Source: DASPWW01 sp963756745 (GTDB taxonomy: Bacteria > Actinomycetota > Thermoleophilia > Solirubrobacterales > 70-9). From it: DNA of 64,000 nt. Numbering within the stretch: the stretch's first letter is position 1; the number at the start of each line of letters is the position of its first letter. The stretch spans positions 1 through 64,000 of the forward strand of contig CAVWOU010000014.1 in assembly GCA_963756745.1 (NCBI GenBank), in the 5' to 3' direction. Under the pieces are notes generated by a model. It made no database searches. It worked only from the letters and a program-made list of their open reading frames with translations, and was not told where the DNA came from. Made by a program: the position numbers and the translations under genes. Shown here in pieces: positions 45,899-54,110 of the stretch.

Positions 45899-46879
45899 GT
45901 GCGAATTGCGCCCCCTTTGAGCCCTGTCGAGACGATCGGCGTCGACCTCGGCGGGTCGAAAATGCGCGTCGCGGTAGTCGACGGCGAGCAGCGGATCCTC
46001 TACCGCAGCACCGAGCCGTCCCGCGGGCGCAGCGCGGGGGAGGTGCTCGACACGCTCGAGCGGGAGCTCGCGGACGCCCGGTCCGCGCGCCCGGACGTCG
46101 CCGCGGCCGGGCTCGGGGTCCCCTGCACGATCGACCAGCGGACCGGCGTCGCGATCATGGCCGTGAACCTGCCGCTGATCGACGTCCCGATCCGGGACAT
46201 GATGCGCGACGCTCTCGGGCTTCCGGTCTTCGTCGACAACGACGTAAACGCCGCGATCCTCGCCGAGCATCGGTTCGGCGCCGCGCGGGGGGTGGAGAAC
46301 GCGGTGATGATCTCACTCGGAACCGGGATCGGAGGCGGTCTCGTGCTAGGCGGTGAGGTCTACCGGGGGACGGTAGGCGCCGCCTCCGAGCTCGGCCACA
46401 CGGTCGTCGACCTCGACGGACCTCGCTGTCAGGGCAACTGCCCCAACCGCGGGTGCATCGAGGCGGTCGCCTCGGGCACCGCCTTGGGACGCGAGGGCCG
46501 CAAGGCCGCCGAGCGCGCCCCGGAGTCGGCGCTCGGTGCGCTGCTGGCGGAGGGCGGCGAGATCGACGGGAAGGCCGTCACGGACGCGGCTCTGGACGGC
46601 GACCGCTCGGCGCGCGAGGTCGTGGCGCTGATCGGACGCCGGCTGGGGGTTGCGTTCTCGAGCTTCGCCAACATCTTCGACCCCGAAGTGATCGTCGTCG
46701 GGGGCGGGGTGATCGAGGTCGGGGAGCTTCTGCTTCGGCCTGCGCGCGAGGAGCTCCGCGCGCGAGCGCTGCATCCGATGAACGCCACCCGGGTGGTCGC
46801 CGCGGAGCTCAGGGACGAGGCCGGGATGGTGGGAGCGGCGACGCTGGCGCAGCTCGAGCTCGGGAAGGGCGCCGGTTGA
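45899..46879 (+). CDS. ROK family sugar kinase (glucokinase-like)
   Basis: A 326-residue ROK protein. ATP-binding VDLGGSKMRVAVVD (residues 15-28), VDNDVNAA (sugar/catalytic Asp region), SLGTGIGGGLVLGG and the zinc motif CQGNCPNRGCIE with ELGH before it are all present. No N-terminal DNA-binding domain, so it is an enzyme and most likely phosphorylates glucose in the cytoplasm. Start GTG. The rsmI gene follows after 19 bases. Confidence 0.9.
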   Translation: MRIAPPLSPVETIGVDLGGSKMRVAVVDGEQRILYRSTEPSRGRSAGEVLDTLERELADARSARPDVAAAGLGVPCTIDQRTGVAIMAVNLPLIDVPIRDMMRDALGLPVFVDNDVNAAILAEHRFGAARGVENAVMISLGTGIGGGLVLGGEVYRGTVGAASELGHTVVDLDGPRCQGNCPNRGCIEAVASGTALGREGRKAAERAPESALGALLAEGGEIDGKAVTDAALDGDRSAREVVALIGRRLGVAFSSFANIFDPEVIVVGGGVIEVGELLLRPAREELRARALHPMNATRVVAAELRDEAGMVGAATLAQLELGKGAG

Positions 46880-46898
46880 GCCCGCGAGGGGGACCTCG

Positions 46899-47726
46899 AT
46901 GCCCGGCCTCCTGATCGTGTGCCCGACTCCGATCGGCAACCTCGACGATCTGACGCCGAGGGGCCGCGACGCCCTGGCGAGCGCGGATCTCGTCGCCTGC
47001 GAGGACACGAGGCGCGCCGGCCGACTGTTCGAGCGGCTCGGGATCGACCCACCGCGCCTGGTCTCGAACAACGAGCAGAACGAGGAGCGCCGCGCCGGGC
47101 AGCTCGTCCAGCAGATCGAGCGCGGCGCCCGGGTCGTGCTGATCACCGACGCGGGAATGCCGGCGATCTCCGATCCGGGATACCGGCTGATCCGGGCGTG
47201 TATCGACCGCGACCTCGAGATCGAGGTTCTCCCGGGCCCATCCGCCGTCCCAACCGCGCTCGTCGCCTCCGGGCTGCCGCCCGGTCGGTGGCGATTCGAG
47301 GGCTTCCTGCCGAGGCGCGCGGGGGAGCTCGAGCGCGTGCTGCGCTCCGCCGAGACGGTGATCGCGTTCGAGTCGCCGCGCCGCCTCCCCGACTCGTTGA
47401 CGGCGCTTGCCACGCTGGCCCCCGACCGGCCAGCCGCCGTGTGCCGCGAGCTGACGAAGCTGTACGAGGAGGTCGCGCGCGGGACGCTCGCCGAGCTCGC
47501 GCGTCGCTTCCGCGGCGAGGTCAAGGGCGAGATCGTCGTCGTGATCGGCCCCGCGGCGGGGGCTGAGGGGCGCGATCCCGACGTCACGATCGCCGTCGAC
47601 GCCCTGCGGCGGCTGGTCCAATCCGGCGCCCGGCCGCGGGCGGCCGCGAGCGTCGTCGCCGCGCTCACCGGCACGCGCCCAAACGACCTCTACAGGGCTC
47701 TTACCGGACGCGACCCGCGCCAGTAG
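46899..47726 (+). CDS. rsmI: 16S rRNA (cytidine(1402)-2'-O)-methyltransferase
   Basis: A 275-residue SAM-dependent tetrapyrrole-methylase-fold enzyme. PTPIGNLDDLTPR (9-21), CEDTRRAGRL, VLITDAGMPAISDPGYRLI, LPGPSAVPTALVASGLP and a final GEIVVVIGP are the RsmI signatures. It methylates C1402 in the ribosomal decoding centre. The length is normal. It sits directly behind the ROK kinase gene. Confidence 0.95.
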   Translation: MPGLLIVCPTPIGNLDDLTPRGRDALASADLVACEDTRRAGRLFERLGIDPPRLVSNNEQNEERRAGQLVQQIERGARVVLITDAGMPAISDPGYRLIRACIDRDLEIEVLPGPSAVPTALVASGLPPGRWRFEGFLPRRAGELERVLRSAETVIAFESPRRLPDSLTALATLAPDRPAAVCRELTKLYEEVARGTLAELARRFRGEVKGEIVVVIGPAAGAEGRDPDVTIAVDALRRLVQSGARPRAAASVVAALTGTRPNDLYRALTGRDPRQ

Positions 47727-47747
47727 ACGGACGCGCGAGCGATCCGT
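47727..47747. repeat. short palindrome with a related core
   Basis: ACGGA and TCCGT flank CGCGCGAGCGA just after the rsmI stop. The sequence resembles the core of the larger elements (GGACGCG, then GAGCGA) but the arms are only 5 bp. Confidence 0.25.
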
Positions 47748-47825
47748 GTCGACGGTCGGCGTGATCCAGTCGCCGCGCGCGCCCGTAGGGAAGGCCAACG
47801 TGTCCCCCACCGGAAAGGATCAGGG

Positions 47826-49286
47826 ATGAAGCACCTCAGCGTTGCCAGGCGCTGGTGGCTGCTCGCCGTCGCCGCGATCGGGGCGTCGGCGATCGCAGTG
47901 CCGCTGGCGTTCACATCGAGCCACCGGGAAGCGCCGAACGTGATGCTCGACCCGGCGGCCGACAACACCGATCTGTACGCGTACACGGCCGAGGACGCTC
48001 CGAACGCGATCACGGTCGCGTCCAACTGGATTCCGGGCCAGGTGCCGGCGAACGGACCGAACTTCTTCCGGTTCGACGACCGGGCCCGGTACTACGTGAA
48101 CTTCGACAACACCGGTGACGGCGTTGCCGACATTCGCTACCGGTTCCAGTTCAACACCGACATCCGGAACCCGAACTCGTTCCTGTACGCGGGTCCCGGG
48201 ACGAGGAGCTACGACGCGCTCAACATCAACCAGACGTACGACCTGGTTCGTGAGGAGTACCGGCGCGGCAAGCTCAAGCGGACGAAGAGGGTGGCGAACG
48301 ACCTCCCGGTCGCTCCTCCGAACATCGGGCCGAAGACGTTCCCGAACTACGTGAACGACTTCGTCAACCCGGCGATCCGCCAGCTCAAGGACGGCACCAA
48401 GGTGTTCGTCGGGCAGCGGGACGATCCGTTCTTCGTCGACCTCGGTGCCGCGTTCGACGCGATCAACGTCCGCGTCGGAACCGGCAATCAGGGTGGCGGA
48501 AAGGACGATTTCTCCGGCTACTCGACCTCCTCGACCGTTCTCCAGATTCCGGAGCAGCGGGTGACGAGGGACGGCCAGCCCGTCGCGGACGCCAACGCCG
48601 CCAACGCGGTGGTGGGCAGCTGGTCGACGACGGAGCGGCGCAAGCTCGAGGTCACGGGCGCCGACTACGACACCGGCTCGCCGAAGAAGGTGCGCGGCAA
48701 GTCCAACCGCTTCGTACAGGTCTCGCGGCTGGGCAACCCGCTCGTCAACGAGGTGGTGATCCCGCTCGGCAAGAAGGACGCGTTCAACCGCACGAGTCCT
48801 GACGAGGACGCCGAGCGCTACGGCCAGTTCGTGCTCCAGCCCGAGCTCGCCGCGGTCCTGAACGACCTGTTCGGGATCAACGCGCCGGAGACGGATCGCA
48901 CTGACATCGTCCAGGCGCTGCTCCAGGGTCTCCCGGGTCTCAACGAGCACCCGGGCGCCAAGGCCGGCACGCCGGTCGACACCCTGAAGCTCAACCTCGG
49001 CGTCCCGCCGTCGGACAACCCGAGCCGCTTCGGCGTGCTCGCCGACGACGCCGCGGGGTTCCCGAACGGCCGTCGCCTCACGGACGACGTCGTCGACATC
49101 GAGTTCCAGGTGATCGCCGGGATCCTGAAGGGCAATGCGGTGCCCCTCGGGGACGGGGTGGACAAGAACGACAAGCAGTTCCTGTCGCAGTTCCCGTACC
49201 TGGCGCATCCCGACTCGGGCTTCGACTCGAACCCGAGCCAGGTGGTGGAGCCGGGTCACCCGGCGGTCCCGCCCGGCGGCCCGTAG
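47826..49286 (+). CDS. secreted DUF4331 domain protein
   Basis: A 486-residue protein with a signal peptide (residues 1-30; a long hydrophobic stretch before FTSSHREAP). SSHREAPN and the following ADNTDLYAY are the start of the DUF4331 domain, which continues with FYRFDDRARYYV-like, RYRFQFNTDIRNP and GKPS-type segments to EIEFQVIAGIL and FPYLAHPDSGF at the end. The function of this family is unknown. A purine-rich GGAAAGGATCAGG precedes the ATG and a strong hairpin follows the gene. Confidence 0.88.
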   Translation: MKHLSVARRWWLLAVAAIGASAIAVPLAFTSSHREAPNVMLDPAADNTDLYAYTAEDAPNAITVASNWIPGQVPANGPNFFRFDDRARYYVNFDNTGDGVADIRYRFQFNTDIRNPNSFLYAGPGTRSYDALNINQTYDLVREEYRRGKLKRTKRVANDLPVAPPNIGPKTFPNYVNDFVNPAIRQLKDGTKVFVGQRDDPFFVDLGAAFDAINVRVGTGNQGGGKDDFSGYSTSSTVLQIPEQRVTRDGQPVADANAANAVVGSWSTTERRKLEVTGADYDTGSPKKVRGKSNRFVQVSRLGNPLVNEVVIPLGKKDAFNRTSPDEDAERYGQFVLQPELAAVLNDLFGINAPETDRTDIVQALLQGLPGLNEHPGAKAGTPVDTLKLNLGVPPSDNPSRFGVLADDAAGFPNGRRLTDDVVDIEFQVIAGILKGNAVPLGDGVDKNDKQFLSQFPYLAHPDSGFDSNPSQVVEPGHPAVPPGGP

Positions 49287-49301
49287 CGAGCACACCGTGC
49301 C

Positions 49302-49335
49302 ACGGGGGAGCGTCGCCGCCGCGACGCTCCCCCGT
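49302..49335. terminator. strong hairpin after the DUF4331 gene
   Basis: A perfect 15-bp stem, ACGGGGGAGCGTCGC (49302-49316) with GCGACGCTCCCCCGT (49321-49335), loop CGCC. No T run follows, which is common for GC-rich actinobacterial terminators. Confidence 0.7.
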
Positions 49336-49375
49336 CGGCGTCCCCGGGACGGTTGACCGTCGTGACGGGCCCGGA

Positions 49376-49381
49376 TAGGTT
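49376..49381 (+). promoter_or_regulatory. -10 box for the small lipoprotein gene
   Basis: TAGGTT ends 8 bases before the GTG start at 49390. Confidence 0.35.
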
Positions 49382-49389
49382 CCGGGTGC

Positions 49390-49725
49390 GTGGGCAGGAG
49401 ATGGTTGATCGCGGTAGTGGCCGTCGCGGTGACAGCGGCGTCCGGCTGCGGCGAGAACGGGTCGGTTCCCGACGATCGCATCGTGAAGGCGCTCAAACTC
49501 GAGGAAGCCCAGGGGAGCCGGGCCTACGCGATGGGGGGAGACCCCTTCTGCGAGGTCGACGGAAACCTGCTCAACGACTCCGATGAGATCGACGTCGCGA
49601 GCGAGAGCGACGAGCTCGGGCTCGTGATCACGGACTCCGAAGGGGCGGTCGGGGTCCAGGCGGTGCCACCCTTCGATCCCGAATGTGCCCGCAAGGCGAA
49701 GCAGGCGCTGAACAAGCTCGAGTGA
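49390..49725 (+). CDS. small putative lipoprotein
   Basis: A 111-residue protein with a basic start (MGRRW), a hydrophobic stretch and TAASGCGE, a weak lipobox with Cys19, so export and lipid attachment are likely. The mature part is acidic with two further cysteines (in DPFCEVD and DPECARK). No family recognised. It lies between a terminator hairpin and a RemA-like gene and appears to be a single-gene unit. Confidence 0.6.
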   Translation: MGRRWLIAVVAVAVTAASGCGENGSVPDDRIVKALKLEEAQGSRAYAMGGDPFCEVDGNLLNDSDEIDVASESDELGLVITDSEGAVGVQAVPPFDPECARKAKQALNKLE

Positions 49726-49760
49726 GGGCAGCACGCCGTCGTATTCGTGGCGAGGAGCAC

Positions 49761-49766
49761 TAAGCT
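49761..49766 (+). promoter_or_regulatory. -10 box for the RemA-like gene
   Basis: TAAGCT ends 6 bases before the ATG at 49773. The same CTAAGCTC string precedes metG. Confidence 0.4.
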
Positions 49767-49772
49767 CTCACG

Positions 49773-50036
49773 ATGCCAAAGCGCGACCCACGCCTCGTGT
49801 CGCTGGGCTACGGGAAGTTCGTTCGCGCCGATCGCGTATACGCGCTCGTTCCGCTCGACCCCAAGGACCGCGGCGAGGGGCGGCGCACCTACGTGCACGT
49901 CGACGGGCTCGACGAGCCGATCGTCGCGTCGCGCTCGGAGCGCGCGATCCTGACCGACGTCGAGGCGGCGCTCACCGAGGCGGCCGGGGTGCCGCGCCGG
50001 CGCCGCGCGCCGAAGGGCCAGGAGAAGCTGGTCTAG
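49773..50036 (+). CDS. RemA/DUF370-like small protein
   Basis: An 87-residue protein. RLVSLGYGKFVRADRVYALV near the start and GLDEPIVASRSERAIL later follow the pattern of RemA/DUF370 proteins (LxNIGFGNxVxxxRIxAIV; a strand ending SxxVIL), which in Bacillus bind DNA to control biofilm genes. The central GEGRRTYVHVDG replaces the usual TGRRTRAVI. The match is by eye and the family call is moderate. It lies 50 bases before metG. Confidence 0.6.
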   Translation: MPKRDPRLVSLGYGKFVRADRVYALVPLDPKDRGEGRRTYVHVDGLDEPIVASRSERAILTDVEAALTEAAGVPRRRRAPKGQEKLV

Positions 50037-50071
50037 CCGGCCGCGGTGGGCGGCCCGTGCCGGGGTGGCCC

Positions 50072-50077
50072 TAAGCT
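50072..50077 (+). promoter_or_regulatory. -10 box for metG
   Basis: TAAGCT ends 8 bases before the GTG start of metG, with no ribosome site. Confidence 0.45.
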
Positions 50078-50085
50078 CCTTCGCC

Positions 50086-51594
50086 GTGCCGTACTACGTC
50101 ACCACCCCGATCTACTACGTCAACGCGGAGCCCCACCTTGGCCACGCGTACACGACGATCGCCGCCGACGTGCTCGCGCGCCACATGCGCCAGCGCGGCG
50201 AAGACGTGTTCTTCCTCACCGGCACCGACGAGCACGGCGAGCCGGTCGAGCTCGCGGCCGAGCGGGAGGGGATCAGTCCTCAGGAGCTGGCCGATCGGAA
50301 CGCGCCGAAGTTCGAGGACATGATGCGACTGATCGAGGCGTCGAACGACTTCTTCATCCGCACCTCCGACCCGCGCCACACCGACAGGGTCGCCGAGATC
50401 ATGCAACGCGTGTACGACAACGGCCACGTGTACGAGGGCGTCTACGAGGGCTGGTACTGCCCGCGCTGCGCCGCGTTCTACACCGAGCGCGAGCTGGGTC
50501 CCGGCAACACCTGCCCGATCCACGAGATCCCGCTTGAGAAGGAGCGCGAGGAGAACTGGTTCTTCCGCCTGTCCGCGTTTCAGGACGACCTCGAGCGCCT
50601 GTACGCCGAACGACCCGACTTCGTCGTCCCCCAGCACCGCTACAACGAGGCGCTCTCGTTCATCCAGCAAGGGCTCGAGGACGTGTCGCTGTCCCGCCCG
50701 AAGCTGAAGTGGGGGATGAAGCTCCCGTGGGACGAGACGCAGCGCATGTACGTGTGGTTCGACGCGCTGCTCAACTACGTCACCGCGCTGTCGTTCGCCC
50801 ACGAGGGCGAGGACCTCACCGAGCGCTACTGGCCGGCGAGCCTCCAGGTGATGGCGAAGGACATCCTCAAGTTCCACGCCGTGATCTGGCCGGCCTTGCT
50901 GCAGGCAGCCGGCATGGAGTATCCGCAGCGGCTCGCGATCCACGGCTTCCTGCTGATGGGCGAGAAGAAGATGTCGAAGTCGCTCGGCAATGTGCTCGAC
51001 CCGTTCCAGGTCGTCGAGCAGTTCGGCGCCGACGCGCTGCGCCACTACTGCTTTCGTGAGGTGAGCTTTGGCCACGACGGCTCGGTGTCGGCAGGCGGAT
51101 TCGAGGAGCGCTACGAGTCGGAGCTCGCCAACGAGTGGGGCAACCTGGCGAGCCGCACGCTGGCGATGATCGAGCGCTACCGCGACGGTGTGGTGCCGGA
51201 GGCGGAGATCGACCCGGCGCTGGTGGGCGGCGAGGACGGCTTCGAGGGCCTCGTGCCCGGGGTCGAGGAGCTGCTGGACCGCGCCGAGCTGACGCATGCG
51301 CTGGGCGAGATCTGGGATCGCGTGCGACGGCTCAACCGCTACGTGGAGGAATCGCGGCCTTGGGACATGGCGAAGGACGAGTCGAGTGCCGCCGACCTCG
51401 ATCGGGCCCTTTACTCGCTCGCCGAGGGCGTCCGCGTGCTCGCCCTACTCCTGCGCCCCTACATGCCGACGACCTCGGACCGGCTCCTCGACGCGCTCGG
51501 CGAGCCTGCACGCGAGCTGGCCGAGGCCGGCTCGCGGGGCGGGGGCCAGCGGATCGAGCGGATACCGCCGCTGTTCCCGAAGCTCGAGAGCTGA
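50086..51594 (+). CDS. metG: methionyl-tRNA synthetase
   Basis: A 502-residue class I synthetase. The HIGH-type motif is PHLGHAYTT (residues 17-25), and KMSKSLGN (about 297-304) is the KMSKS loop. The connective-peptide zinc knuckle retains only CPRCAAF and CPIHEI. The enzyme has the short form without the C-terminal EMAP-like domain. It charges Met-tRNA for initiation and elongation. Start GTG. The TatD gene starts two bases after the stop. Confidence 0.95.
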   Translation: MPYYVTTPIYYVNAEPHLGHAYTTIAADVLARHMRQRGEDVFFLTGTDEHGEPVELAAEREGISPQELADRNAPKFEDMMRLIEASNDFFIRTSDPRHTDRVAEIMQRVYDNGHVYEGVYEGWYCPRCAAFYTERELGPGNTCPIHEIPLEKEREENWFFRLSAFQDDLERLYAERPDFVVPQHRYNEALSFIQQGLEDVSLSRPKLKWGMKLPWDETQRMYVWFDALLNYVTALSFAHEGEDLTERYWPASLQVMAKDILKFHAVIWPALLQAAGMEYPQRLAIHGFLLMGEKKMSKSLGNVLDPFQVVEQFGADALRHYCFREVSFGHDGSVSAGGFEERYESELANEWGNLASRTLAMIERYRDGVVPEAEIDPALVGGEDGFEGLVPGVEELLDRAELTHALGEIWDRVRRLNRYVEESRPWDMAKDESSAADLDRALYSLAEGVRVLALLLRPYMPTTSDRLLDALGEPARELAEAGSRGGGQRIERIPPLFPKLES

Positions 51595-51596
51595 GC

Positions 51597-52349
51597 GTGG
51601 TCGACACCCACGCCCACCTCGGGATGTGCGAGCCGGGCGACGAGGAGCTGGTGGCCACGGCGCGCGAGGCAGGGGTGCGGCGGATCCTCACGGTCGGGAT
51701 CGACGAGGGGTCCAACCGCGAGGCAGTCAGATCCGCGGAAGAACGCGCCGAGGTCTTCGCGTGCGTGGGCCGGCATCCGAACTCGGCCGACGGGTTCGAC
51801 AATGCCGCGGCGGACGAGCTCGAGGAGCTGGCTGCGCACGACGGCGTGCGCGCGATCGGCGAGACCGGGCTCGACTACTACCGCGAGGGTGCGCCGCGTG
51901 CGTCCCAGCGGGCGGCGTTCGAGTCCCAGATCGAGATCGCGCGCCGAGCCGAGCTGCCGCTCGTGATCCACATGCGGGACTCGGTCGACGACACCTTCGA
52001 CGTTCTGGCGTCGGAGGCGGACGGCGTGACGGTGATCCTGCACTGCTTCTCGGCGCCGCCCGAGCGCGTGGCCGACGCCGCTGAGAGCGGCTGGCACTGC
52101 TCGTTCGCCGGGAACCTCACCTACCCGAAAGCCGAGCGGTTGCGCGAGGCGGCGCGACTCGTCCCGGACGAGCTGCTTCTGGTCGAGACCGATTCACCGT
52201 TCCTCGCTCCCCAGCATGTGCGCGGGAAGCCGAACCAGCCGGCGAATGTCGCGGCGACGGCACGGCGGCTGGCCGAGCTCCGCGACGTGCCATATCAGCG
52301 GCTGGACGAGACGGTGGAGGCGAACGCCGCGCGATTGTTCGGCTGGTGA
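51597..52349 (+). CDS. TatD family hydrolase
   Basis: A 250-residue metal-dependent TIM-barrel hydrolase. VDTHAHLG (His5, His7) starts the metal site; GETGLDYYR, VIHMRDS, LHCFS and LVETDSPFLAPQ contain the remaining ligands. TatD/YcfH proteins are deoxyribonucleases acting in DNA repair or degradation. The start GTG sits between metG and rsmA in a conserved metG-tatD-rsmA-ispE order. Its stop overlaps the rsmA start as GTGA. Confidence 0.92.
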   Translation: MVDTHAHLGMCEPGDEELVATAREAGVRRILTVGIDEGSNREAVRSAEERAEVFACVGRHPNSADGFDNAAADELEELAAHDGVRAIGETGLDYYREGAPRASQRAAFESQIEIARRAELPLVIHMRDSVDDTFDVLASEADGVTVILHCFSAPPERVADAAESGWHCSFAGNLTYPKAERLREAARLVPDELLLVETDSPFLAPQHVRGKPNQPANVAATARRLAELRDVPYQRLDETVEANAARLFGW

Positions 52350-53113
52350 AGCGGCGGCTCGGACAGCATTTCGTCGCCGATCCGAACCTGCTCGACGCGA
52401 TCGTGCGCGAGTCCGGGGTCGGCGCAGACGACGTCGTGCTGGAGGTGGGCGGGGGGGCGGGGGCGCTGACCGAACGCGTGGCTCCCCGAGTGCGCCAGCT
52501 GCACGTGATCGAGCTCGACGAGCGCCTGCGCTCGGAGCTCGAGCCGATCGCCCGCGAGGCCGGCAACGTCGAGATCGTGTGGTCCGATGCGCTGCGAGTC
52601 GACCTCTCGGTGCTGGAACCCGCGCCGACGACGGTCGTCTCGAACCTGCCCTACTCGATCGCCACGCCGCTGATCCTGAAGACGATCGACGAGCTCGACT
52701 CGGTCGAGTCGTGGACCCTGCTCGTGCAGCGCGAGATCGCCGAACGGCTGCGTGCGTCGCCGGGGAATCGCGTGTACGGCGCGCCGAGCGTGCTCGTGCA
52801 GCTCGCGGCCGAGGTCGAGATCCTGCGCACCGTCGACCGCGCCGTCTTTGTGCCGCGGCCCCGCGTCGACTCCGCGCTGCTCGCGCTTCGCCGCTCCGGT
52901 CCGGCCGCGTCCGAGCCGGTGCGACGGCTCGTCCACGAGGCGTTCGCGCACCGGCGCAAGTCGCTCGCGCGCTCGCTGGAGCTCGCCGCGCCGGGTGGTC
53001 GGGAGGCGGCCCGCGCCGCGCTCCACGAGGCCGGCTTGCCGGAGGATTCGAGGGCCGAAGCGCTGAGCCCCGAGGACTTCGTCCGCCTCGCCGGTAGCTT
53101 GCAGGCCAGATGA
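52346..53113 (+). CDS. rsmA: 16S rRNA dimethyladenosine transferase (KsgA)
   Basis: A 255-residue SAM methyltransferase. RLGQHFVADPNLLD at the start, the SAM motif VLEVGGGAGALTERV and the catalytic NLPYSIATPLI (NLPY) are present; the C-terminal domain has VPRPRVDSALLAL and FAHRRKSLARSL. It dimethylates A1518 and A1519 of 16S rRNA. The GTG start overlaps tatD. The stop lies at the edge of a 163-bp palindrome that fills the gap to ispE. Confidence 0.95.
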   Translation: MKRRLGQHFVADPNLLDAIVRESGVGADDVVLEVGGGAGALTERVAPRVRQLHVIELDERLRSELEPIAREAGNVEIVWSDALRVDLSVLEPAPTTVVSNLPYSIATPLILKTIDELDSVESWTLLVQREIAERLRASPGNRVYGAPSVLVQLAAEVEILRTVDRAVFVPRPRVDSALLALRRSGPAASEPVRRLVHEAFAHRRKSLARSLELAAPGGREAARAALHEAGLPEDSRAEALSPEDFVRLAGSLQAR

Positions 53114-53271
53114 GCTGTTCCACGACCACGCACGCCCGGATGACGCGCGTGGCACGTCGCATCTCTTCGTCCTCAGGCGCTCGTGTGCTGGTAGCACACT
53201 TCGCGCCCTGCGTCCTCGAGCTGCTCGGCCACGCGCGCCCCCGGGCGCACGCGGCCATGGAACAGATCATC
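53109..53271. repeat. 163-bp imperfect palindrome with conserved core (copy B)
   Basis: Left arm (53109-53153) and right arm (53228-53271) are complementary over about 45 bases with few mismatches (GATGA-CTGTTCC at the ends, GCGCGTGGC/GCCACGCGC inside). The centre (53163-53222), read on the minus strand, has GAGGACGCAGG and GAGGACGAAG bounding a segment that aligns with copy A at 45754-45806. The arms of the two copies are unrelated. It spans the rsmA stop to just before the ispE start. Confidence 0.8.
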
Positions 53272-53273
53272 AA

Positions 53274-54110
53274 TTGATCCTTCGCGCGCCGGCCAAGCTC
53301 AACCTGTGCCTGTACCTCGGCCCCCGCCGCGACGATGGCCTGCACGAGCTCTGCTCGCTGACCGAGCCATTGACGCTCTCGGACCGCGTCGTGATCGGCG
53401 ATGCGCGAGTCGACGAGGTGGTGTGCGCGGGTGTCGACGGGCCCAATCTCGCCGCCCGCGCCCTCGAGGCGCTGCGCGAGCGCGGCTGGTCGCGCCCTCC
53501 GCTGAGCATCGAGATCGAGAAACGGATCCCGATCGCCGCGGGTCTCGGCGGGGGGAGCGCTGACGCCGCCGCGGTGCTGCGCCTGGCGCGCGACGAGGTC
53601 AATGACCTGGAGGGGTTGGCGGCCGAGCTCGGCGCCGACGTCCCGGTTCAGCTCGATCCCGGTCGAGCGCTGGTCCGCGGGGCCGGAGAGCGCGTCGAGA
53701 GGTTGGAGCGGTCGGAGGAATACGGCGTATTGCTCATCCCGGCAAAGGCGGGCCTCGCGACAGCGGACGTGTACGCCGCGGCCGATCGACTCGGTCTCGG
53801 GCGGGACCGCTCGGAGCTCGACGCGCTCGGCGAGCGTCTGCGCGACGCCGCGGGTGGTGGCGTGTCGCCGCTCGCCTACCTGGAGCTGCTCGAGAACGAT
53901 CTCCAAGCCGCCGCGCTGTCGCTGCACCCCGAGATCGGCGACGCGATCGATGCGCTGGAGTCGGTTGGGGCGGCGCGGGCGCTGATCACCGGGTCGGGGC
54001 CGACCGCGTTCGGTCTCTTCGGTGACTTGGCGACCGCGGACCGCGCGGCCGCGTCGCTGCCGCCGCGCTACGCCGATGCTGTGGTCGCCGCTCCGGGGTC
54101 GTTCCGATGA
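53274..54110 (+). CDS. ispE: 4-diphosphocytidyl-2-C-methyl-D-erythritol kinase
   Basis: A 278-residue GHMP kinase in the MEP isoprenoid pathway. It starts RAPAKLNLCLYLGPRRDDGLHEL, has the ATP motif PIAAGLGGGSADAAAVLRLA and ends with ALITGSGPTAFGLF. A TTG is the only start that fits the conserved N-terminus (MILRAPAKLN). It overlaps by four bases the start of the DedA-PAP2 fusion gene, so the two are co-translated. Confidence 0.93.
   Translation: MILRAPAKLNLCLYLGPRRDDGLHELCSLTEPLTLSDRVVIGDARVDEVVCAGVDGPNLAARALEALRERGWSRPPLSIEIEKRIPIAAGLGGGSADAAAVLRLARDEVNDLEGLAAELGADVPVQLDPGRALVRGAGERVERLERSEEYGVLLIPAKAGLATADVYAAADRLGLGRDRSELDALGERLRDAAGGGVSPLAYLELLENDLQAAALSLHPEIGDAIDALESVGAARALITGSGPTAFGLFGDLATADRAAASLPPRYADAVVAAPGSFR

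Noticed and set aside
53113..53273. Open frame between rsmA and ispE that could look like a small gene.
   Set aside because: It is entirely made of the 163-bp palindrome and has no start with a ribosome site; the non-coding explanation is better.
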